DNA of 64,000 bases from Bacteroidales bacterium 52_46. Its GTDB lineage: Bacteria > Bacteroidota > Bacteroidia > Bacteroidales > Muribaculaceae. Shown here one piece after another: positions 44,666 to 53,548 of the stretch. Under the pieces are notes generated by a model. That model was not told where the DNA came from and did not search any database. It was given only the letters and a program-made list of their open reading frames with translations. Position 1 is the first letter of the stretch. Every line of letters starts with the position of its first letter. A program made the position numbers and the translations under genes. Where the stretch lies: positions 124,001 through 188,000 of the forward strand of contig MNQK01000001.1 of assembly GCA_001915385.1 (NCBI GenBank). The letters run 5' to 3'.

Positions 44666-44696
44666 TTTGAGAATGAGGGAGAATGTTGTAATTTTG
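44666..44696 (+). promoter_or_regulatory. promoter of rplS
   Basis: TTTG (44666-44669) and TAATTTTG (44689-44696) are 19 bases apart, matching the Bacteroidetes -33/-7 pattern. The leader to rplS is about 75 bases and could hold ribosomal autoregulation. Confidence 0.7.
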
Positions 44697-44776
44697 CGGT
44701 CGGAAAAGCGTAATCTCTGGCGAGACAAGGTTGCTCGCGAATATTGCGCAGTTGTTAACATTTTAAAATCAGTAAA

Positions 44777-45136
44777 ATGGACTTAATCAAAGTAGCCGAG
44801 GAAGCATTTGCAACGGCAAAGCAATTTCCGGAATTCGGCCCGGGCGACACAATTACAGTTGCATACCGCATCAAAGAGGGTAACAAAGAGCGTATCCAGC
44901 AGTACCGCGGTGTTGTAATCAAAATTTCAGGTGAAGGAAACAAGAAACGTTTCACCGTACGCAAGATGTCGGACAATATCGGCGTAGAGCGTATCTTCCC
45001 TATCGAGTCGCCGTTTATTGACTCAATCACAGTCAACAAGTTTGGTAAAGTACGTCGTGCAAAACTTTATTATCTGCGCAACCTTACCGGCAAGAAAGCT
45101 CGCATCAAAGAGCGCCGCGTAAATGTAGCCAAATAA
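44777..45136 (+). CDS. rplS: 50S ribosomal protein L19
   Basis: L19 lies at the 30S-50S interface. The 119-residue protein carries [20 protein letters not shown] and the family motif [21 protein letters not shown], ending with a basic tail ([13 protein letters not shown]). It matches the ribosomal length (about 115). It stands alone here, as L19 often does in Bacteroidetes, with its own promoter and a strong terminator. No change of the conserved residues is seen. Confidence 0.97.
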   Translation: MDLIKVAEEAFATAKQFPEFGPGDTITVAYRIKEGNKERIQQYRGVVIKISGEGNKKRFTVRKMSDNIGVERIFPIESPFIDSITVNKFGKVRRAKLYYLRNLTGKKARIKERRVNVAK

Positions 45137-45155
45137 TTGCATGCTACAAGACCTT

Positions 45156-45198
45156 AAAGAAGCAACGGAGGGTGATTTTCGCTCTCCGTTGCTTCTTT
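45156..45198 (+). terminator. rplS terminator
   Basis: A perfect 15-base stem AAAGAAGCAACGGAG (45156-45170) pairs with 45184-45198 and has U-rich edges. It starts 19 bases after the rplS stop. Confidence 0.85.
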
Positions 45199-45296
45199 AT
45201 TGCCGGCAAGGAGTTGGCGGAGCTTTGTATGTCGCAAAACTAAGCCTTCTGCGGAGGCTGCAAAACTGGCCTCAATCCGAAATTTCGGCAAGCAAA

Positions 45297-45378
45297 GTAC
45301 GGACGCACGGTTTGTGTATACGATAATACATTGATAATCAGCGAGTATTTTCCGGACGCACAGACCGTGCGTCCCTAC
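45297..45378. repeat. family A inverted repeat
   Basis: GTACGGACGCACGGTTTGTG is at the left and CACAGACCGTGCGTCCCTAC at the right. The centre has TTGATAATCAG as in the copy at 29765. Preceded by GCCTCAATCCGAAATT, the outer arm of family B. Confidence 0.75.
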
Positions 45379-45410
45379 TATTGGATGTTTTGCAACACCA
45401 CTCACACCCT

Positions 45411-45500
45411 TGGATGGAGCGAGGGCGCCCCGCCCTCGTGGTATATTCTTACATGCAGAAAGTTACCACGGGGGCGAGACGCCCCCGCCCCTATCAACTC
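45411..45500. repeat. family C GC-rich inverted repeat
   Basis: GAGGGCGCCCCGCCCTCGTGG is followed at 45475 by CCACGGGGGCGAGACGCCCC, in inverted relation. The sequence after it shares a GGATATTTTGAGTTTTATA piece with 26112-26132. Together with the family A copy it fills most of 45199-45540. From there to pta (45890) no gene is seen apart from a TAAATTTG box at 45618-45625. Confidence 0.75.
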
Positions 45501-45617
45501 TTAAATCAAGAGCATTGAAGCGCGTCACTATGGATTTGTTTGGATATTTTGAGTTTTATATGGGATTGGAGTGGTGAAAAAAGTATTATTTTGACGTATT
45601 TTTTACTTAAAAGGTTG

Positions 45618-45625
45618 TAAATTTG
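45618..45625 (+). promoter_or_regulatory. -7 box for the pta-ackA operon
   Basis: TAAATTTG fits the -7 consensus but lies 264 bases before pta. A long leader is implied if it is used. A TTTG at 45590-45593 is 24 bases away, longer than normal. Confidence 0.4.
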
Positions 45626-45889
45626 CAGTCGGTATGACATTATATATACACGCATGACTGATGTACATAAGTGAGTTGATACATACACCGGATGGGATTC
45701 AGTATGCGTAAATGGCATTTGACCGTATTTTGTACGCATTGTCCATACTGTATGTAGGACATGTGATTGTATATAATGGCATGTGACTGCCTGTAATAAC
45801 ATATCAAACGATTATACATAAAACTGAAAAGCATTCCTACCGAAGTGATTCCTTAGGGATGAAGTATTTAACCATTAAAATACTAAACG

Positions 45890-46906
45890 ATGAAACTTTT
45901 TGACCGTCTGACACGCTGCGCAAAAGAGAATCCGCAACGCATAGTACTCCCCGAGGGCACGGAGCCCCGTACACTTACTGCCGCCGACCGCATCATTGCC
46001 GCCGGAATTGCAAAAATAATACTTATCGGTGACCCCGAAGAGATACACCATCTGGCCAAAGACATGAACCTGAACCATATATCGGAGGCTGAGATTGTCA
46101 ATCCAAGCGACGAGAAGGTGATTGACAAATACGCTCCCCTCTTTTACCAGCTCCGCAAGACGAAGGGTATCACCGAGGAGGAAGCGCGACTGACAACGGC
46201 TAATCCTCTTTATCTCGGCTGCCTTATGGTGAAGGCGGGCGATGCCGACGGCCAGGTGGCCGGAGCGATGAATACAACCGGCAATGTGCTCCGCGCCGCA
46301 TTCCAGGTAATAAAAACGCAGCCGGGCATAAGCGTGGTATCGGGTGCGTTCCTGATGCTTCTCCCCGAAGGGCTGAATTACGGCACTGACGGCATACTGG
46401 TATTCGCCGACTGTGCGGTAGTGCCCGACCCGACGGCTCCGGAACTCGCCCAGATAGCAATATCGGCCGCCCAGACAGCCCGCGACATCGCAGGCATCGA
46501 GCCGAGAGTGGCAATACTCAGTTTCTCGACAAAGGGCAGCGCGCGCCATGACCGCGTAGACAAGGTAATCGAGGCCACACGTATAGCCCACGAGATGAAT
46601 CCCGACCTCATACTCGACGGCGAACTGCAATCGGATGCTGCAATCGTGCCCAGCGTATGCAACAAGAAGGCTCCCAACTCGCCGCTCAGCGGACGCGCCA
46701 ATGTATTGGTGTTCCCGTCGCTTGAGGTAGGCAACATAGCATACAAGCTCGTGCAGCGACTCGGCAATGTAGAGGCTGTGGGTCCGGTGCTCCAGGGACT
46801 TGCCGCTCCGGTCAACGACCTTTCGAGAGGCTGCTATCCCGAGGATATTTACAAGACCATAATCATGACGTGCAATCAGGCTATCGGTCTTAAGAGGGAC
46901 AAATAA
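45890..46906 (+). CDS. pta: phosphate acetyltransferase
   Basis: Pta converts acetyl-CoA and phosphate to acetyl phosphate. The 338-residue protein is the short form without the N-terminal regulatory domains of E. coli Pta (714). Motifs are RIVLPEGTEPRTL near 18, GCLMVKAGDADGQVAGAMN near 110 and SGRANVLVFPSLEVGNIAYK near 265. It leads a pta-ackA operon with ackA starting 48 bases downstream. The pair makes ATP and acetate in fermentation. Confidence 0.96.
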   Translation: MKLFDRLTRCAKENPQRIVLPEGTEPRTLTAADRIIAAGIAKIILIGDPEEIHHLAKDMNLNHISEAEIVNPSDEKVIDKYAPLFYQLRKTKGITEEEARLTTANPLYLGCLMVKAGDADGQVAGAMNTTGNVLRAAFQVIKTQPGISVVSGAFLMLLPEGLNYGTDGILVFADCAVVPDPTAPELAQIAISAAQTARDIAGIEPRVAILSFSTKGSARHDRVDKVIEATRIAHEMNPDLILDGELQSDAAIVPSVCNKKAPNSPLSGRANVLVFPSLEVGNIAYKLVQRLGNVEAVGPVLQGLAAPVNDLSRGCYPEDIYKTIIMTCNQAIGLKRDK

Positions 46907-46954
46907 CAGCCAGTACAATAATAAATTACTACAAAACATAAAAACAAGCATACA

Positions 46955-48154
46955 ATGAAAATACTCGTGCTCAACTGCGGCAGCAGCTCAGTGAAATACA
47001 AGCTGATAGATACAGACAATGACTCCACTATGGCCGAAGGCGGCGTGGAAAAGGTGGGAATTGACGGAACATTCCTGAAATACAAACGCCCCGACGGGTC
47101 AAAAGAGATAATCGAGCTCGGCAAAAGCGACCACAAGGCTTCGGTACTCGCGATACTCCATCTGCTCACCGACCCCAAAGAGGGTTGCATCAAGAGCTTC
47201 GACGAGATTGACGCAGTGGGCCACCGCGTGGTACACGGCGCCGAGAAGTTCAACAAGAGCGTGCTTATCACCGACGAGGTAATGCAGCAGATAAAGGACT
47301 GCTACGACTTAGCACCGCTGCACAATCCCGCCAACGTGACCGGTATAGAGGCTATCTCGTCGATACTTCCCGAGGTGAAGCAGGTAGGCGTCTTTGACAC
47401 CGCATTTCACCAAACGATGCCCGCAAGCTCGTTCATGTACGCCCTGCCCTACAAATATTATGCCGAGGACGGTGTACGGCGCTACGGCTTCCACGGCACT
47501 TCGCACCGCTATGTATCGGGACGCGTATGCGAGATACTCGGGGTAGATCCGGCCAAGCAGAAGATTGTCACCTGCCACATAGGCAACGGCGGTTCCATCA
47601 CAGCCGTTGACGGCGGCAAGAGCGTGGACACTTCGATGGGTCTGACTCCTACCGAAGGTCTGATGATGGGCACACGCGTAGGTGACATCGATCCAGGCGC
47701 ACTCACATATCTGATGAAACGCCACAATCTCACTGTCGACGAGCTGCAACGCATCATCAACAAGGAGAGCGGCGTGGCCGGAGTGACCGAAATGTCGTCG
47801 GACATGCGCGACATCGAGAATGCCGACAAGGCCGGCAACGAACGTGCGCACTTAGCTCTCGAGATGTATGAAAAGCGCATCGTGAAATATATCGGAGCTT
47901 ACGCAGCCGAAATGGGCGGTGTGGACATCATAGTATTCACCGGCGGTGTCGGCGAGAACCAGACGGGAGTACGCGAGAATGTATGCCGTCCGCTCAAGTT
48001 CATGGGTGTGGAAATCGATACCGAACTCAACAGCCGTACACGCGGCACGGAGACCGTCATCTCGACTCCGGCATCACGAGTGAAAGTGGTGGTGGTGCCC
48101 ACTGACGAGGAGCTGATGATAGCCCGCGACACCGAAAGCATAGTCAAAGGATAA
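46955..48154 (+). CDS. ackA: acetate kinase
   Basis: AckA makes ATP and acetate from acetyl phosphate. The 399-residue protein opens with KILVLNCGSSSVKYKL and has HRVVHG near 89, RYGFHGTSHRYVS near 171 (catalytic and substrate-binding His/Arg) and GMTPTEGLMMGTR-type TPTEGLMMGTRVGDIDPG near 228. The length equals that of typical acetate kinases (about 400). It follows pta in an operon. A weak hairpin at 48157-48193 follows the stop. Confidence 0.97.
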   Translation: MKILVLNCGSSSVKYKLIDTDNDSTMAEGGVEKVGIDGTFLKYKRPDGSKEIIELGKSDHKASVLAILHLLTDPKEGCIKSFDEIDAVGHRVVHGAEKFNKSVLITDEVMQQIKDCYDLAPLHNPANVTGIEAISSILPEVKQVGVFDTAFHQTMPASSFMYALPYKYYAEDGVRRYGFHGTSHRYVSGRVCEILGVDPAKQKIVTCHIGNGGSITAVDGGKSVDTSMGLTPTEGLMMGTRVGDIDPGALTYLMKRHNLTVDELQRIINKESGVAGVTEMSSDMRDIENADKAGNERAHLALEMYEKRIVKYIGAYAAEMGGVDIIVFTGGVGENQTGVRENVCRPLKFMGVEIDTELNSRTRGTETVISTPASRVKVVVVPTDEELMIARDTESIVKG

Positions 48155-48156
48155 AA

Positions 48157-48193
48157 TAAGTAACTGTTTAAATTTATTTTGAACAGTTACTTA
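48157..48193 (+). terminator. possible hairpin after ackA
   Basis: TAAGTAACTGTT (48157-48168) pairs with 48182-48193. There is no clean U tract, so it is a weak terminator candidate. A second small palindrome GGACGCGATAAATCGCGTCC is at 48206-48225. Confidence 0.4.
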
Positions 48194-48258
48194 CATAAGA
48201 TGACGCGGACGCGATAAATCGCGTCCCTACAATAAACAAAATTATAAACAGATAAACT

Positions 48259-49155
48259 ATGACAAAAATCAAAGCAGCCATAGTCGGCTATGGCAACATC
48301 GGGCATTATGTGCTTGACGCTCTTAAAGAGGCCCAGGATTTCGAGATAGCCGGCGTGGTACGCCGCTCTACGGCCAACACACCCGCCGAGCTGGCACCTT
48401 ACAAAGTAACAACCGACATCGATGAACTCGGGAAAGTTGATGTAGCCATACTCTGCACCCCTACACGCGAAGTCGAGAAATATGCGGCTGAATATCTTGC
48501 CAAAGGTATCAATACGGTCGACTCTTACGACATACACACTTCGATAGCCGAGCTGCGCCGCAATCTTGACGCCATAGCCAAGGCCAACGGCACGGTAGCG
48601 ATAATATCGGCCGGATGGGACCCGGGAAGCGACTCGATAGTGCGCACGCTGATGCAGGCTGCCGCACCCAAGGGTATCACCTATACCAATTTCGGCCCCG
48701 GCATGTCGATGGGACACACCGTATGCGTAAAGTCGAAACCGGGCGTAAAGAACGCGCTGTCAATGACAATACCCCTCGGAACAGGCATACACCGCCGCAT
48801 GGTGTATGTGGAACTTGAGGATGGCGCGCGCCTGGAAGACGTGGCAGCAGCCGTAAAGGCCGATCCCTATTTCGCATCGGATGAAACGCATGTGATGGCA
48901 GTGGCATCGGTCGACGAAGTGAAGGATATGGGTCACGGCGTACACATGGTGCGCAAAGGCGTATCGGGATGCACCCAGAACCAGCGCTTCGAGTTCAACA
49001 TGTCAATCAACAATCCTGCACTGACCGCCCAGATACTCGTAGGCACCGCCCGAGCCGCGATGCGTCAGGCACCCGGAGCATACACGATGATTGAAATCCC
49101 GGTGATAGACCTGCTTGACGGCGACCGTGAGGAACTGGTAAAACATCTCGTATGA
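48259..49155 (+). CDS. ddh: meso-diaminopimelate dehydrogenase
   Basis: Ddh makes meso-diaminopimelate directly from tetrahydrodipicolinate, NADPH and ammonia for lysine and cell-wall synthesis. The 298-residue protein has the dinucleotide-binding VGYGNIGHYV near residue 9. TVDSYDIHTS near 86 and SAGWDPGSDS near 117, with FGPGMSMGHT, are typical of Ddh. The following lgt gene starts 4 bases before the stop. Its presence means the one-step lysine branch is used. Confidence 0.92.
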   Translation: MTKIKAAIVGYGNIGHYVLDALKEAQDFEIAGVVRRSTANTPAELAPYKVTTDIDELGKVDVAILCTPTREVEKYAAEYLAKGINTVDSYDIHTSIAELRRNLDAIAKANGTVAIISAGWDPGSDSIVRTLMQAAAPKGITYTNFGPGMSMGHTVCVKSKPGVKNALSMTIPLGTGIHRRMVYVELEDGARLEDVAAAVKADPYFASDETHVMAVASVDEVKDMGHGVHMVRKGVSGCTQNQRFEFNMSINNPALTAQILVGTARAAMRQAPGAYTMIEIPVIDLLDGDREELVKHLV

Positions 49156-50000
49156 ATCCGATAACAGCAGCCATAACATGGAATGCCGACCCGGTGCTGT
49201 TTCATCTCGGGAGTCTTGAGGTGAGATGGTACGGGCTGATGTTTGCCATCGGCTTTCTCGTCGGCTACAAGATAGTGGAGAAGATGTTCCGCCACGAGGG
49301 AGCGCCCGAAAAATGGCTCGGTGTGCTGCTGCTGTGGTTAGGCGCCGGCACCATCATAGGTGCGCGCTTAGGGCATGTGTTTTTCTACGAGTGGGAGACG
49401 TATTCCCAGCATCCGCTCCACATATTATATATATGGGAAGGGGGGCTTGCAAGCCACGGAGGCGCAATCGGTATCATCGTATGCGTGATCCTGTTTTCGA
49501 TATTCACCACGAAGAAAAGCCCGCTATGGACTTTTGACCGCATAGTCATACCGACGGCTCTTGTAGGCGCTCTGATACGTATAGGCAACCTGTTTAACTC
49601 GGAGATATACGGTCATCCCACCGACTTGCCATGGGGATTCATCTATCTGCGCGGCTCGGAGTTTCCGGGACAGGCCTGCCACCCGACGCAACTCTATGAG
49701 GCGCTGTGCTATCTTGCTTTGTTCGGACTGCTGATGTGGATGTACTGGAAACGCAATGATGAGGAACGGCCGGGACTTATATTCGGTGTATTCCTCGTGG
49801 TGCTGTTCACATGCCGGTTCCTGATCGAGTTCGTCAAGAATGACCAGGTAGCATTTGAATCGCAGATGACGCTGAATATGGGACAATGGCTAAGCGTGCC
49901 GTTCATCGTGCTCGGAGCGTTCCTGATAATACGCGCCATGCGACGGCCACGGCTGCATCTGGAGTTTCCAAACCGGTTTGCCGACGAAAAGAAAAAATAG
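49152..50000 (+). CDS. lgt: prolipoprotein diacylglyceryl transferase
   Basis: Lgt adds diacylglycerol to the lipobox cysteine of prolipoproteins. This 282-residue inner membrane protein has about seven membrane segments, YGLMFAIGFLVGY near 27, the Arg-containing LGARLGHVFFYEW-like GARLGHVFFYEWE near 66, the RIGNLFNSEIYG signature near 141 and HPTQLYEAL near 176. The family motif set is intact. It overlaps ddh by 4 bases. The many lipoproteins here depend on it. Confidence 0.94.
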   Translation: MNPITAAITWNADPVLFHLGSLEVRWYGLMFAIGFLVGYKIVEKMFRHEGAPEKWLGVLLLWLGAGTIIGARLGHVFFYEWETYSQHPLHILYIWEGGLASHGGAIGIIVCVILFSIFTTKKSPLWTFDRIVIPTALVGALIRIGNLFNSEIYGHPTDLPWGFIYLRGSEFPGQACHPTQLYEALCYLALFGLLMWMYWKRNDEERPGLIFGVFLVVLFTCRFLIEFVKNDQVAFESQMTLNMGQWLSVPFIVLGAFLIIRAMRRPRLHLEFPNRFADEKKK

Positions 50001-50001
50001 T

Positions 50002-50029
50002 AAAAAGCTGCGGAAACGCAGCTTTTTTT
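50002..50029 (+). terminator. lgt terminator
   Basis: AAAAAGCTGCG, loop GAAA, then CGCAGCTTTTTTT: a perfect short hairpin with a stable tetraloop and U tract, starting 2 bases after the stop. Confidence 0.9.
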
Positions 50030-50111
50030 ATTTGCGTAATGAAAGGCAGTGTCGTAGAACAGCGTGGCAGATACCATGACACCGAGGGTGTTGCAGAACT
50101 CGGCTTTAATA

Positions 50112-50170
50112 TTCCGCGGTTGAAAACCGCGGAAAGTTACCACGGGGGCGAGACGCCCCCGCCCCTATCC
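50112..50170. repeat. fused family B and family C palindromes
   Basis: TTCCGCGGTTGAAAACCGCGG (50112-50134) runs directly into CCACGGGGGCGAGACGCCCC (from about 50140). Both families abut in one block, showing that they join. The rest of the 50001-50411 gap has the lgt terminator and a hairpin at 50290-50329. Confidence 0.75.
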
Positions 50171-50289
50171 CCTGTCTACTCAACTTAAGCAAACAGCACG
50201 CGGGTGCAGCCCTACGGGATGGTGGATTATTTCCGATATATCAGTGTATGCTACATGTTCCGATACTGGGGTGATTATATGTGAAAAGG

Positions 50290-50329
50290 CAACGGAAGCC
50301 GGTTCCGATTGATGGAATGGCTTCCGTTG
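50290..50329. terminator. hairpin downstream of rubrerythrin
   Basis: CAACGGAAGCC (50290-50300) pairs with GGCTTCCGTTG (50319-50329), followed by TCTTTGGTTTT. It faces the minus-strand rubrerythrin gene ending at 50412 and could stop transcription in either direction. Confidence 0.55.
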
Positions 50330-50411
50330 TCTTTGGTTTTGCGAATATTTATTTTAATGAGCTATTTTTATAGAGAGTGACTTTCCTAAGGCCGCCCAAT
50401 ATGCTTTACTT

Positions 50412-50993
50412 TCAATAGTTCTGCTGCTTGCGCTCGAACCAGCCTTGGTCTTTACCGCAAACGGGACATTTCTTTGGTGCTGATTTGCCGGTGAATACGA
50501 AGCCGCAATTACGACACATCCATTCGACCGGTTCTTCCTGTGAGAATTCGGTGCCTGACGAAAGACGTTCAAGAAGTTTCAGATAGCGTTTTTCGTGCTC
50601 GATTTCAACCTTTGCGACATTTTTGAAGAGTGTGGCGATTTCGGGGAAACCCTCATCCTGTGCGGTCTGTGCGAATGTAGAATACAATGCGCTCCATTCC
50701 TCACGTTCGCCGGCAGCGGCCTCGGCAAGATTTGTCTGAGTATCGCCGACAACACCGGCCGGATAGCCTGCGGTGATTTCAACCATGCCGCCTTCGAGTT
50801 TGGCGAAGAACTGCTGCGCATGGCTCAGCTCCTGTCCGGCAGTCTCGAGAAATACGGAGGCAATCTGTTGGTAACCCTCCTCTACGGCTTTCTGTGCGAA
50901 GAGAGTATAGCGGCTGCGAGCCTGACTCTCGCCTGCAAAAGATGCAAGAAGATTTTTCTCGGTCTGCGTGCCTTTGATGCTTTTCTTATCCAT
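50412..50993 (-). CDS. rbr: rubrerythrin with C-terminal rubredoxin domain
   Basis: This 193-residue non-haem iron peroxidase reduces hydrogen peroxide in anaerobes. The ferritin-like di-iron domain (1-140) holds ligands in LLASFAGESQARSRY near 16 and AKVEIEHEKRY near 126. The rubredoxin domain at the end has WMCRNCGF and KKCPVCGK (four Cys for one iron). The start ATG 50993 is used; an upstream TTG at 50999 would add two residues. The classic domain order contrasts with the gene at 52925. Confidence 0.93.
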   Translation of the reverse strand: MDKKSIKGTQTEKNLLASFAGESQARSRYTLFAQKAVEEGYQQIASVFLETAGQELSHAQQFFAKLEGGMVEITAGYPAGVVGDTQTNLAEAAAGEREEWSALYSTFAQTAQDEGFPEIATLFKNVAKVEIEHEKRYLKLLERLSSGTEFSQEEPVEWMCRNCGFVFTGKSAPKKCPVCGKDQGWFERKQQNY

Positions 50994-51148
50994 AATCAAT
51001 CAATAGTTGGAGATTAGTAATCATTAAGTATGAGCCGGAGTGGTTGATAACTCATTCACGAAGACTCACGACTTTTAAACATCATTCCAATTATAAAAGT
51101 TTAGCCGAACCGGTATTTTTTAGTAATGGGGGACATAATGGTTAAGGT

Positions 51149-51230
51149 GAATAAGCCCAATAAGCCCAATAAGTCGGATAAGTCTTATAAGTCTTATAAG
51201 TCTTATAAGTCGAATAAGATTTATAAGATT
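51149..51230. repeat. 10-bp tandem repeat
   Basis: About eight imperfect copies of a TAAGTCTTAT-like decamer lie between rbr and spt (gap 50994-51455). The unit varies as ATAAGCCCA and TAAGTCTTA. Confidence 0.7.
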
Positions 51231-51372
51231 GTGGAGAGGATAGTATTATAGGGCATTTTTTTGGACGGCCGGACGTTAATTGTCTGCTCCGCATGTTTTA
51301 AAAAAATCATAAAAAATATTATTTGAGGGTCATTTTTTCGAAATAATTAGTCAAATATTCGCATATTTATGT

Positions 51373-51380
51373 TATCTTTG
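51373..51380 (+). promoter_or_regulatory. -7 box upstream of spt
   Basis: TATCTTTG matches the consensus and lies 75 bases before the spt start. No -33 element is visible at 19-21 bases. A long leader follows. Confidence 0.5.
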
Positions 51381-51455
51381 CAGCCTGAATTGACGAAAAC
51401 GACACGAGCAGTCATTCAGATAGTTTATCACCATTGTATCATTATCACATAAACT

Positions 51456-52643
51456 ATGAAGCTATTACAGGCTAAATTAGCACAGTATCAAGAGCCGCAG
51501 AAAGCAAAAGCGGCAGGAATCTATCCATATTTCCGCGCCATCTCCTCCGAGCAGGATCCCGAGGTAATAATCAATGGCAAGAAAGTGCTGATGTTCGGTT
51601 CCAACTGTTACACCGGTCTTGTCAACGACCCCCGCATCAAAGAAGCAGCGATAGAAGCGACGAAGAAATACGGAACCGGATGTGCCGGTTCGCCTTTCCT
51701 CAACGGTACGCTTGATTTGCACAAAGAACTCGAGGCAGCGATTGCCAAATACATCGGCAAGGAAGATGTAATGATCTACTCCACCGGTTTTGAGGTAAAT
51801 CTCGGCGTGGTATCATGCCTTACCGGCCGCGAGGACTATATATTATGGGACGAGCAGGACCACGCATCAATCATAGAAGGCCGGCGCCTGTCGTTCTCGC
51901 AATCGCTCAAATACAAGCACAACGATATGGAGTCGCTCGAGAAACAGCTCCAGAAGTGTGACCCCGACAAGGTGAAACTTATTGTCACCGACGGCGTATT
52001 CTCTATGGAGGGCGATGTAGCCAATCTTCCCGAGATAGTACGTCTGGCCAAGAAATACAACGCATCGGTGATGGTGGACGAAGCTCACGGCATCGGCGTG
52101 TTCGGCGAAGGCGGCCGCGGTACGTGCAACCATTTCGGCGTGACCGACGATGTAGACCTCGTGATGGGCACATTCTCAAAATCGTTCGCATCGCTCGGCG
52201 GATTTATCGCTACCGACAAAGAGATAACCAACTTTCTGCGTCACCATTCACGCTCATACATATTTACAGCGTCAATCACACCGGCCTCTACCGCCGCCGC
52301 ACTTAAAGCGCTCGAGATTATGCAGACCGAGCCCGAGCGTCAGGAGAAACTTTGGGAGGTGACCAATTTCGCACTTGAAGGTTTCCGCAACATGGGTTGC
52401 GAAATCGGCAACACATCGACTCCGATTATTCCACTCTACATACGCGACAACTTCAAGACTTTCGCCATTACCAGCGAACTGTTCAAGGAAGGAATTTTCG
52501 TCAACCCCGTGGTATCGCCGGCAGTGGCTCCGCACGACACCCTGATACGATTCTCGCTGATGGCTACCCACACACACGAACAGGTGACTACGGCATTGGA
52601 GAAGATACAGAAGGTGTTCCGCGCACACAATCTTATCCCCTAA
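51456..52643 (+). CDS. spt: serine palmitoyltransferase
   Basis: Spt condenses serine and an acyl-CoA/acyl-ACP to 3-ketosphinganine, the first step of sphingolipid synthesis. The 395-residue alpha-oxoamine synthase has the PLP lysine at Lys242 in GTFSKSFASLGGF, DEAHG (208-212), and CAGSPFLNGTLDLH near 76. I recall strong resemblance to Bacteroides Spt (e.g. the LSFSQSLKYKHNDM stretch) rather than to 2-amino-3-ketobutyrate ligase, which shares the fold. A single gene with its own -7 box and terminator. Other sphingolipid genes are not in the window. Confidence 0.85.
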   Translation: MKLLQAKLAQYQEPQKAKAAGIYPYFRAISSEQDPEVIINGKKVLMFGSNCYTGLVNDPRIKEAAIEATKKYGTGCAGSPFLNGTLDLHKELEAAIAKYIGKEDVMIYSTGFEVNLGVVSCLTGREDYILWDEQDHASIIEGRRLSFSQSLKYKHNDMESLEKQLQKCDPDKVKLIVTDGVFSMEGDVANLPEIVRLAKKYNASVMVDEAHGIGVFGEGGRGTCNHFGVTDDVDLVMGTFSKSFASLGGFIATDKEITNFLRHHSRSYIFTASITPASTAAALKALEIMQTEPERQEKLWEVTNFALEGFRNMGCEIGNTSTPIIPLYIRDNFKTFAITSELFKEGIFVNPVVSPAVAPHDTLIRFSLMATHTHEQVTTALEKIQKVFRAHNLIP

Positions 52644-52670
52644 TCAAGAGAATTTTCCATTTACATACGA

Positions 52671-52704
52671 AGAGGAGACATCAGGCGGTGTCTCCTCTTT
52701 TTTA
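52671..52704 (+). terminator. spt terminator
   Basis: AGAGGAGACA pairs with TGTCTCCTCT across an 8-base loop, followed by TTTTTTA. It is 28 bases after the stop. Confidence 0.85.
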
Positions 52705-52805
52705 CAAGATGCCGATTGAACCATGTACAAGACAGACGTCAGTAAACCGTGTGTTGCCCCGATAATATATATTAACTAACACGGGTTAAAAAATATGGAA
52801 AATCA

Positions 52806-52837
52806 TTTGCAAATTAATCGGCCTTTTAATAATTTTG
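52806..52837 (+). promoter_or_regulatory. promoter of the second rubrerythrin
   Basis: TTTG (52806-52809) and TAATTTTG (52830-52837) are 20 bases apart. This is a full consensus promoter 87 bases before the start at 52925. Confidence 0.75.
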
Positions 52838-52924
52838 TGTACCTGCAACTGAGGGACGCGCACAGCATTCCGGATGCGGGAAACAACAAAAAAAGAAGTA
52901 TAATTATCTAATTATCACAACATC

Positions 52925-53476
52925 ATGCACAAGAAATTTATCTGCGTAGTCTGCGGCTACGTACACGAAGGAGCTGAAGCTCCCGAAAAATGCCCTGTAT
53001 GCGGCGCACCCAAAAGCAAATTCAAAGAACTTGATACCGAAGCTGAACTGACATTCGTGACTGAACACGAAATCGGTGTGGCAAAAGGCACAGGCGAGGA
53101 GATGATAAAGGACCTTAACGCACACTTCAACGGCGAATGCGGCGAAGTAGGCATGTATCTGGCTATGTCGCGTCAGGCTGACCGTGAAGGCTATCCCGAA
53201 ATCGCCGAGGCTTTCCGCCGCTATGCTTTCGAGGAAGCTGAACACGCAGCAAAATTTGCCGAACTTCTCGGTGACTGCGTATGGGACACCAAGACCAACC
53301 TCGAAAAACGCATGCAGGCAGAAGCCGGCGCAAATGCCGACAAGATGCGCATTGCCCGCAATGCAAAAGAGCAGGGTCTCGACGCTATCCACGATACCGT
53401 TCACGAAATGGCTAAGGATGAAGCCCGTCACGGACAAGGTTTCGCCGGTCTTTACAAACGTTATTTCGGTAAATAA
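52925..53476 (+). CDS. reverse-type rubrerythrin (rubredoxin domain first)
   Basis: This 183-residue protein has the rubredoxin domain at the N-terminus ([12 protein letters not shown] near 5, [13 protein letters not shown] near 21) and the di-iron ferritin-like domain after it ([17 protein letters not shown] near 70, [10 protein letters not shown] near 106). This order is that of the reverse rubrerythrins that reduce hydrogen peroxide and also oxygen. With the classical rubrerythrin on the other side of spt, the organism seems equipped for oxidative stress. The YgbA-family gene follows. Confidence 0.92.
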   Translation: MHKKFICVVCGYVHEGAEAPEKCPVCGAPKSKFKELDTEAELTFVTEHEIGVAKGTGEEMIKDLNAHFNGECGEVGMYLAMSRQADREGYPEIAEAFRRYAFEEAEHAAKFAELLGDCVWDTKTNLEKRMQAEAGANADKMRIARNAKEQGLDAIHDTVHEMAKDEARHGQGFAGLYKRYFGK

Positions 53477-53493
53477 TCATCCGGTATAATATC

Positions 53494-53536
53494 ACGGCGT
53501 CCCATAGATGGATATTCTTATGGGGCGCCGTTTTTA
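53494..53536 (+). terminator. terminator of the reverse rubrerythrin gene
   Basis: ACGGCGTCCCATA (53494-53506) pairs with 53519-53531 (one G-T pair), followed by a T tract. It ends 13 bases before the next start, so that gene needs readthrough or its own promoter. Confidence 0.8.
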
Positions 53537-53548
53537 TTTTTATTATCA

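Noticed and set aside
45875..46951. A 358-codon minus-strand frame opposite pta
   Set aside because: It lies fully antisense to pta, which is conserved, and its product shows no domain; it is an effect of codon bias on the other strand.
51149..51230. The decamer array as a possible CRISPR
   Set aside because: Units are about 10 bases, tandem and without spacers; no cas gene is nearby.
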